DNA from: Paralichthys olivaceus | Lineage: Eukaryota; Chordata; Actinopteri; Pleuronectiformes; Paralichthyidae | DNA length: 64,000 bases | Assembly: GCF_024713975.1 (NCBI RefSeq) | Contig: NC_091112.1 | Span: 12,097,501 to 12,161,500, forward strand | Reading direction: 5' to 3' | Part shown: piece after piece, positions 48,469-64,000 of the stretch | How the letters are laid out: each line of letters starts with the position of its first letter | Numbering within the stretch: the stretch's first letter is position 1 | Notes under the pieces: generated by a model | Database searches by the model: none | Told to the model about the DNA's origin: nothing | The model's input: the letters and a program-made list of their open reading frames with translations, nothing else | Program-made: the position numbers and the translations under genes

Positions 48469-50710
48469 AGGACGAGACAGATTCAGTGCATAAGCCACCT
48501 GTCATGCATCATTTCCCGTTCACTAAACTACCCCCGTTAACGGGCAGCAACAGCTAGCCACGTGTGTGTTTGGAGAGAGGGGTTAAGGTTGAACGCACCA
48601 ATGAGGGGAAAAAAGAAAAACCAGGAACATGTAATTTCAAGCTAGGCTGCACCCACTAAATGCATGTGGCATCAATTAGTTGCTCTGCATATATATGGGT
48701 GCTCTCCATATCGCTTGGAAATCTTTTTAAAAAACATTTGAAAGTAAAGCTCTCACTACTAGTGAGTGAGACCCAGTTTATCATACTGGCTGTGAAAGCA
48801 CTACACTAAAAACTATTGCTTATTACTTAGGAACTGAGTTTACAATATTAAAGGATTGATTATAGTCCAGGGTTTTCCTCAATTCTTTCTTTGTTCATAA
48901 ATTGTTCTCTTTAAAGCAAAATAGGTTGTGCATGGAGCTGCTCAACAGACCAATACATCAATGTCATGATTTGTTTTTATCCTCCACATGCAGCCTCATT
49001 AAAACATGCTTCGAGGTGACTATTTTGTTGCTTTGGGGGATCACACCTCCCTCAAGGCAACTTGACATGCTCCCAGTCTGCTCTGTGTCTGTCTGTGCCC
49101 ACCCACCCACCCTACTCCTTTCTCTCTTCATTCTGTTCTTGAACTCCTTCTCTTTCCCTGTATCATCAGCATCCCCCTATCCCTGCATAGACAGAGAGGA
49201 GCTGCAACCCAGTGGGAGGGGAAGCCCACTCCTCAGGACTCAGTCTGTCACCTCTAATTGTGAAATGCAGCGGAACACATAGAATCTAACACAAGATGTT
49301 TATGATACCATCGTTTTCACAGACAAACACAACGCTTTTTTGTTGTCAGATGACCATACAACCATGAAACCAGAAAAAGCAGCTTGATTCAGATGAATTC
49401 TCAGTTAAAAGGTCAAACATTCCTTGCCTGTACAGTAGTTGAAATGCCACCCACTCACAAGCTGTGGGAATTATGGCCTCCAAGCAGGCCATAAAGTCCA
49501 ATAATAAAGAAGCCCACACGCAATGAGTTTTATTTGTTAATACTTGCTGTCAGTCAGTTTAGTGCATCAGGTGCAAGCACCGATATTACATACTGCATAA
49601 ATAACAACTTGTCTTGTCTTGTGCTGTACAGTAAAATTCTTTACCTTTGACAATGGCTGAGTTAAGACCCATGAAAGAGTTAACATCTGTAAATCCTGGA
49701 CTCATCGATGTTTAAGACAATGTGTTCATATGAGAAAAATGTTCATGTTTGTGTGGTAACTGAACAGGTTAAGGTTTGGTAAAGAACGGTTACTTGAACT
49801 ACTTGGTTTAGGTTAGGGAATCAATATGGTAATGGTTAAACAGTTAAAAAGCCTGTGCTGTTTGTTTGCAAACTTCAAATAAGCAAGTCCTTATGTACCT
49901 ACTCAGTCTGACCCCCACTTAATGTTTTCAAAACAACTTCCTTAATGTTAATGCAAATGGTAATTTACTAAGAACATGATGCATAAATAAGTGATAGCAA
50001 AACGGGCAGAAGGACACTTTCTCTATACTGACTCCATTATTACTGGGACGATTCAAAGTACAATATTGTATTTATATCATAACCACAGAGTAAAGATTAT
50101 ATAAAGGGACTTGGGCTGTACTGTGATGTTATATTTGCTATTCTGACAATTAGCCTATATATTCTAGATATTAGATTTATAAATACTCTCAAATATCGAT
50201 ATCGGCATTGGCCTAGATAATCCATAGCTGTTTTTTACAGTTTAATTAAAGTTTAGTAGAGTTATATCTAGTTATTATTTCCATTATGGTCTTCTAGTTA
50301 TTTAAAAAAAAAAATCCTCCTTAAATATCAAAAATGTGAATTACAATACGTGACAAATTGATTTCTCTTATTACCAATCAAAAGCCCAAAAATATTCATT
50401 TTAGATATATTAATATAATATATTTTCATCATGTTTAGTGTATAATATAAAACAGAAACTCAAAATTTACAGAGGAGAGAATCTTACACAGGGAATAAGT
50501 CTGTTTTCCAAGCAGGTATCATGTTTTGTGTGGTTTATTTTTCTGTTTTTGCAAGCAAACAAACAAAAGGGAATGACGTCTTCAGGAGACATGGCTGCCT
50601 ATGCCCACCGACCCATATACATAAAATCACCTGGTGTTCAGTACCTTCAGAACAAAAACTACCAAAGCTAACTAAAAACTGAAACAATAATTTTTTTGGC
50701 ATAATCTAAC

Positions 50711-50900
50711 TGGGGAGGCAGTAGCTCAGTCCATAGCGACTTGGCTTGGGAACCGGAAGGTGGCCAGTTCAAGTCCAGCATGATATCTGCTCAGGTGAAG
50801 TAAAATGAGTGGATGTAAAATTAGCCCGAAGTTCAACCAAGCAGAGGCTGTGTCACCTGAGGTGTCTTGACTTGGATTGTAATGTCTTGCCTTGTTTCCT
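50711..50900 (+). mobile_element. tRNA-derived SINE
   Basis: GCAGTAGCTCAGTCCATAGC resembles a tRNA A box and CCAGTTCAAGTCC a B box at tRNA-like spacing, with ACTTGGCTTGGGAACCGG between them. This is the head of a SINE family common in teleosts. The 3' limit is uncertain. Confidence 0.62.
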
Positions 50901-53571
50901 CATTTCCATAAACAACACAACAATCCAAATATACATTTTTGTGCACTAATTTCTCATCGTGTTAACCATTGCTACCTTAAGTTTGTCTGCCCAGTTATGG
51001 TCTATGATTGGTGGGTTAAGCAGCATATTTTTTTGCCCAACGCAGCTTTTTTTAATAAATAAATGCGAGGAAAATATAAAGTAGACATTAAAATGTGAAT
51101 TTTAACTGTGGTACTATAGGAGAGGCTCCTCAGTGGTAATATCTATATTTACAGTGATTCTTCCTAAGCCTATGACTGTGACTCTGCTTAGATGAATACT
51201 ACTTCTTGGAAAGCAGGCACCCCCCCTGAGTGGGAGCGAGCAGAGCAGTGGCATAGTGCAGACGGATTATGTTCTCGCGTAAATCTGCTGTCATTTCAAA
51301 ACTCTCCGTTACAAGAGATTCTCTAATGAGAAGCCCTTTCCTGCTCTCTGTCTATCTGCCTCTTCACTCCGTTCTCTCTTTCTCACCTCTTTTATCTGTC
51401 TCTCTCTCCTGTCTCTCCCTGTTTAATGGATGTTTTTTTATTCTGTCAGGGCCCTTTTCTGCCTGTGTGTTTGTGTGAGAGCAAGCAAGAGATTCTGTTT
51501 GAAGTCAACGAGAACAGATAAAGGCCTCATATGAAGTGAAAAGGCCTCAAGCCTTGAACTAGTCTGAGTTCTGCGTTCTTTTTTCTTCATGTGACGTTGT
51601 GTCCAATTAGATCTGTTTTGAAACCTCACAGACATGAGTTCATCTTTTAAATCGAGGCCTTTGTTTTTGAAACAAAATTGTCAGTGTACAATGAAAAGGA
51701 TGATGGCAAGTTGGATCAAACGGCAGAGCTGAAGGCTAGTCGAGACCAAGGCCAGAACCAATCATGTTTTCTTTGAGAGCAATAAAACCAACTGCTGAGA
51801 GCAATATAGTGAGGAAATTATTACAAATTGTCATGATGTCTTTAGAAGTGGGTAATGTACTGTGCAAAAAAAATAATAAGGACAGTGAATCAATTTTTTT
51901 CATTTTCTTTTTGAAAATTGACATAATCGGCATAGGGATATACTCAAGGCCAAGGGCAAGAAAGCTGAGAAGTAGATGATTAAAATCACTATAGACATTT
52001 CTCTCATTCTGTACACTAGTGCAGTGCTTGTTTGGAGTGGGCTGTTTGTCTGTGGTGATGCTGGTTGCAGCTTTTCTTTCTGAAACTGTAAAAGTGACCT
52101 GCAGTAATTGAGCCACGGCAAGCAAAGACTGACTGCAGGACTCCAGAACCCTGAAGCCACTGCTGCTGTACAAAGACCTTTCCACCTGTTTATTCAAAGT
52201 TCAGTGAAGCTTGATTCGGTATGCAGAACCCTTAAGTTGAGAATCCATTGTTGTTGCCATTGTTGTCTTAGCCCCCACCGCTACAGAGCTCTGGTCGCCT
52301 GTTTATTCAAAGTTTATTAATATTGCACATATCACGTGTCAAAATCAGCTGCACATTTGACACTGCACTTCTTTGGACCTTAAACAAATCATATGCCAAG
52401 CTGAACGGTCCTGGAGATATGCAGGTCACAGACAGACAGAGATTCCTGGAATTAATAGACAGTTGCTCCTCTTCGTGTCCTTGTCACCTTCATTATCATA
52501 TTTTTACCACATCTACCTCATGCGTCACCCCTTGATGCTCTTTTCCATAACCGGCCAGAGTCGACGCCTTTTGAAGCGTCTTCACATTAACCCAACCTCT
52601 GCTCCTGCAGCACAGGAGACATATTTAAGCACAGGCCTGGGGGTAAAATGTTTGGGAGAAGATCTACATGCTCCAACGTAGACATAACCCAGGGCCTACT
52701 AGGCTGGCTGACTGTCTGTCTGGAGACATTATAATAGTTTTATGGGACTTAACAAGCTCAGCAGGGGAGCATTTCTGCTGTAAAAGCTCATTGAGGCTCT
52801 AGACAGAAGGGCCGAATGGACAGATGAGAGAATGGAGGATGGAGAGGGTTGCTAAAAGGAAATGTACTGTAGTGGGGGAGTGATGGAAAACAGCCGAGAA
52901 ACAGTGTAGCATTATAATGTAATGACCATGAAGATGAAAGAAGGTAGCAATAGAGAAAGGATCTAAGGAGGGAATGTTGTGAAAGTGGAAGGATGGCGTG
53001 AAAGTAAAAGTCACGATGACCTAATAACGAGAGGGACAGTTGGGAATACTTGTAATCAGATGAACACAAAAAGAAAGCGACAAAAATGAATGGTTTTCTG
53101 TAAGACAATCAAAGGCCATTGTAGCAATAGAGAGACGGGAGTTGTCCTAATCAAGGGTGGTGGACAGAAGCAGAGAAGAGACTAAAGAGAAAAAGGGATG
53201 ATTAAGGCCTGGGTCAAGACAAGCTGAAGAGCAAATGGTACAAAGAGTTTAAGAGGGGTAGTAGATGGGTTGAGAGGAGAGAGAAGTATGGAAGGAGGAA
53301 GAGAGGAAAGACAATCAGATAATGTTGTCTCGCTCATCATCTGTCTCCTCCCAGAGGGTCGTCTCTCGTTCGGTGTCATTACGAAAGAGCACGTCGTATT
53401 GAAAGAGTAATGACTCTTAATTGCTTGTTGTTTGTAGAATTCAATGATGGAGTGTACTGTCTCAAGATGGATGAGCTATGAAAACGTATCGAAGATGCTG
53501 CCCTATGCAACTTTCTGACCTTTGGAAATAGATGTACCATGCATTAAAAAAAGCTATAAGTCACCACCGAC

Positions 53572-54260
53572 ACACATTTTTTCCTACTATACCTGTGGGG
53601 ACAAGTCATTGACATAATGCATACTCTATCCTCTTACCTAAATCTCTGAGCTTTGCGGTTATTGGCTGATGATGAGTTAGCCTCTGGGGGGGCATGGCCC
53701 CCTGTATTTTTGGGCTCCTGGTGTAGACAGTGGATATCCCAACTAAGACTCTGTCTTTCTTTTGCCATACACAGTTTACAGTCCAACGAGCAACAATAGT
53801 TGAATGTTTCTCCACACTAAACACAAACTGTGATACTAGGTCCAGACAACATTCTGGCTAATCTCAGTTAACTGCTATCTGCATATGAATGCAGATAAAT
53901 CTTTTTAGAGCCTTTGTTCAATGTGTTTTGTCTAATTTAGTCTCCACACAGAATGTTTATCTGCAGGTAAAGGCTGCTCAAACGTGATTGGCCAAAGGAA
54001 ACCAGAAGCTTTCTGGCACCAAAATCTTCATCGTCTACAGATTCTACATATTCAAATGCAGAATCTGTATTTAGAGCTTATTGTTAGTCTTAACATCACA
54101 AATAACCTTTATCTAACCTTAACCCGACTAATATAGCCTGAACCCTCAAACCAAGTCTTAAAAGCTGTCTCTGCCCATGGGGACCTCAATTTTGTCCCCA
54201 TGAGAGACAAGAGTCCCCATGGGCTAGTGTGCGTTCAGTTTAAAGTCCCCAACGAGATAT
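53572..54260 (-). repeat. TGTGGGGAC-type dispersed repeat in two pieces (copies C and D)
   Basis: The piece at 53592-53640 (CTGTGGGGACAAGTCATTGA, CATAATGCAT) and the piece at about 54100-54260 (ACCTTAACCCGACTAATATA, CCAAGTCTTAAAAGCTG, TTTTGTCCCCATGAG) look like successive parts of one family, separated by about 450 bp of unrelated sequence. This suggests one copy split by an insertion. Confidence 0.42.
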
Positions 54261-55335
54261 TTAAAAAAACGGGACACAGACACACTAGATTTAATGTAGT
54301 CTGTTAGGATCGTTAGCCGAGTTAACGTCCATGCACTTGGCCCATTGGGACTTGTGTCATTCTCTGTGCTCAGATACAGGGATACAGATATAGACCTGCC
54401 TTTGGGGACGGACACACACTCTCATGCAGATGCACACCTCAACGTGTGGCTCTTACAAGCCGTTCTATACAGGGATATTAATCGTTACTGTGGCGATGGT
54501 CTGAGGGGACAGACGCTGTCACATTAGATTAGCTTGATGACATTTGGCCACACCCTTCTCCTCTTGTCACTTACCCATCTCTGTTCTCTCTCTTCTCCCA
54601 CCCTCTGCCAATTTGTCATTCTTCTGCTCTCCCTCCCCAGTCATTTGTCAGAAAAGCCACCTCTTGTTTTTCTTTTTATGCGACTTCGGGTCTAAATTGC
54701 CTGTTGAAATTCAGTATAGGAGGAATTTAAAAAGGGAAATGTAAGCCTCTTTCAAACTGTGTTTCCAATCCTTGAGTCTCTGCTGGTTTTGACACAATCT
54801 GGAGGGGTCTTAAAATAACATGGATTTCCTTGTGTTCCAAGACCACCCTTGGATCGACATGTATATTGGTTACAACATTTTTCTCTCCTCTCCTCTCCTC
54901 TCCTTGTCTGTCTCGTCTCATGTCGCTCTGCTTGACAGGGCAGGAAATCAGTCTCATTTCTGCTTTAATTCGTTCTGATCAAACATGTCGCTCCCAATCA
55001 GCCCTATTTGATTAGGAGATGCCCGTATCGCAGCCCACCAAGCAGGTAATGGCTGGCACTCATATTTCAGTGTTATTGAAATGTGTGTGTGAGATAGATT
55101 GCGTGTGTGTGTGTGTGCGTGTGTGTGCGTGTGCTTGTGTGAGAGAGAGTTGAATGCACACATTCTTTCCAACAGCTTGAGCTCGCATGTGAGAAAAGGC
55201 ATTTCTATCACGCATGCTCTCCTCGAAGTGCTAATGTGTGCTGTATATTTAGAAACTCCATCTATTCAATGTCTCCCAGTCAAGTCTTTGTTAGCACCCT
55301 CCTTTTTTTCTCTTTTTATCTCTTATGATATGTTA

Positions 55336-55358
55336 CTCTCCTCTCCTCTCCTCTCCAT
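55336..55358 (+). repeat. rftn1: (CTCTC)n repeat acting as polypyrimidine tract of rftn1 exon 2
   Basis: Four to five CTCTC units end 5 nt before the CAG acceptor at 55361-55363. A similar pentamer array is at 54880-54905. Confidence 0.75.
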
Positions 55359-55367
55359 GACAGAAAC

Positions 55368-62693
<7,326 letters not shown>

Positions 62694-64000
62694 GTACACA
62701 AGCTAAACACACCCTTGTCATCAGTGTCTCTCTACTGCAAACTGTTTTGACTTGAAAGATTTACACCGCAGAGTGATTTGATTAAGATAAATAAGATGAT
62801 TTATTTGGAACCAGCTTCACGGAAAAGCTATTAGGTAGCAGCTTCTGCAACTTCATTGTTTGGAAGCCAATTGAAATCCCATTATCACAAGAACAATTCT
62901 GCGCTTCACCTTCTCTAGATTAAAATTAATTGCACACGAGACAGCCACAAAAAATGTCTAATTTTAGCTCATTGTCCCAGTTCTTTCACTTTTGGCTGTT
63001 CATGAAAATATACTGTTTGACATCCCATACTGCAAAGCTGTTCTTTAACTCAGTTCTTCACTTTTAACCCCTCTTCTGTAGTATCTTCTTCTGGTGACTT
63101 TAAAGACGGTCCGAGAGGCCCAACAGATCCGTTATGAAAACCACATTCACTAGATCCAGATTATTATTTGGGCCCTACCAAACTGCACAAACTCATAATT
63201 ATCAGTCTTCTAATTTTTCTTTCTTGGGTCATGTCCCAACCCTCCATAACATTTCGCTGCTTATAGTCTCAGTTATTCAAATGTGAAAGTAATAATTACG
63301 AACCACAGGCACTTACCACATACCATTTCCCAACACATGGATATTTTGTGACATTTCCAAAACATGCAAGTGATCTATAATACATCAACTCTCTCCAGCG
63401 TATATCTGATTTCAGCTTCGTAGAACTTTATGATAATTTAGGTAAAGACAGTATCTGTGACTCTTGAGGATCAGTCTTTGTATTTTTTCACTCAGAGAAC
63501 CAAAGTTACACATGTAGGCTTCCATTTGTTGTCACTTATTCTTTGCAATTAAAGGAACTACGCTGCTGACACTACAGTTTTAGGCATCCTCCTGAGTTCA
63601 ATGTGCTCTTTCATTGTGAATTTAACGAATGGTGTGTTGCATGCGCACACACACACAAACGCAGTAATGCACGGGCAGGTGCTGGGCTGCTCCTTTGATG
63701 CCCCCCCTGCCAAGTGGTCCTGCTGCTTCTTGGCACCTGTCACCGTGGAGACGGCTGATTGCATCATCAGTGCTCGCCAGAGGGGAACGGCGCGCTGAAT
63801 GAGAGAAACCCATCGCTCCATCCTTTCATCTCCTTTCTTCATTGATGGCTGTCCCCCCTTTCTTTTGTCCTCCTCGCGCCTCTTCGTCCCCTTTACTTCG
63901 CCTTTTATCTCCCCATCACCGCCTCCTCTTTCATCAAAAACCCTAAAAGTGGAAGAAGAGAAATCTGACAGATCTACTGTTTGAAATCTAGCCGGGAATG
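62694..64000 (+). other. rftn1: Start of rftn1 intron 3, non-coding
   Basis: Follows the donor at 62694. No further exon with raftlin homology was recognised up to the window end. The last 300 bases are C/T-rich without a gene. Confidence 0.5.

Noticed and set aside
50160..50225. Piece of a fish repeat with ATATCGATATCGGCATTGG
   Set aside because: Only one short motif matches; not enough to call an element.

Overview
The window is nuclear DNA of a ray-finned fish, most likely a percomorph teleost. Coding exons are short, with consensus splice sites and mostly compact introns. Long CA/TG microsatellites, a Tc1-like transposon relic, tRNA-derived SINE copies, hAT-type MITEs and several repeat families typical of teleosts fill the non-coding DNA. 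No bacterial, plasmid or phage features were seen. Homology and repeat calls rest on recalled family sequences; no search was run.

Four protein-coding genes are present. (1) plcl2 (minus strand, 1-12695) encodes a PLC-like inactive phospholipase, PRIP-2. Six exons are visible and the gene runs off the left edge. (2) dnah3 (minus, 16027-38920) encodes an axonemal inner-arm dynein heavy chain. It is complete: 62 exons were read by eye, and they sum to 12,090 nt, an open frame of 4,029 codons plus stop. (3) dazl (plus, 40893-44645, 3'UTR to about 46365) is the germ-cell RNA-binding protein, complete at 217 codons. (4) rftn1 (plus, first exon near 47040-47362, coding exons at 55368 and 62510) encodes Raftlin and runs off the right edge.

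Layout: 1-12695 is plcl2 with a 9.4-kb repeat-rich first intron; 12.7-16.0 kb is intergenic; 16.0-38.9 kb is dnah3; 38.9-40.9 kb is a divergent promoter region between dnah3 and dazl, with an RFX X-box-like site and an ETS-like site just above the dnah3 start; 40.9-46.4 kb is dazl; 47.0-64.0 kb is the 5' part of rftn1 with two long introns.

The order and orientation plcl2(-) / dazl(+) / rftn1(+) is the same as I recall for PLCL2-DAZL-RFTN1 on human 3p24. dnah3 (human 16p as I recall) sits inside this block here. The genes do not form a pathway: they are a lipid-binding signalling scaffold, a ciliary/flagellar motor, a germ-cell translation regulator and a lipid-raft protein. dnah3 and dazl share a possible link through expression in testis. 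I found no previously undescribed system. The more interesting items are a GC-AG intron in dnah3, the X-box-like promoter site, nested hAT-type MITEs in rftn1 intron 1, a dispersed repeat directly against a plcl2 splice donor, and the position of dnah3 within the conserved block.
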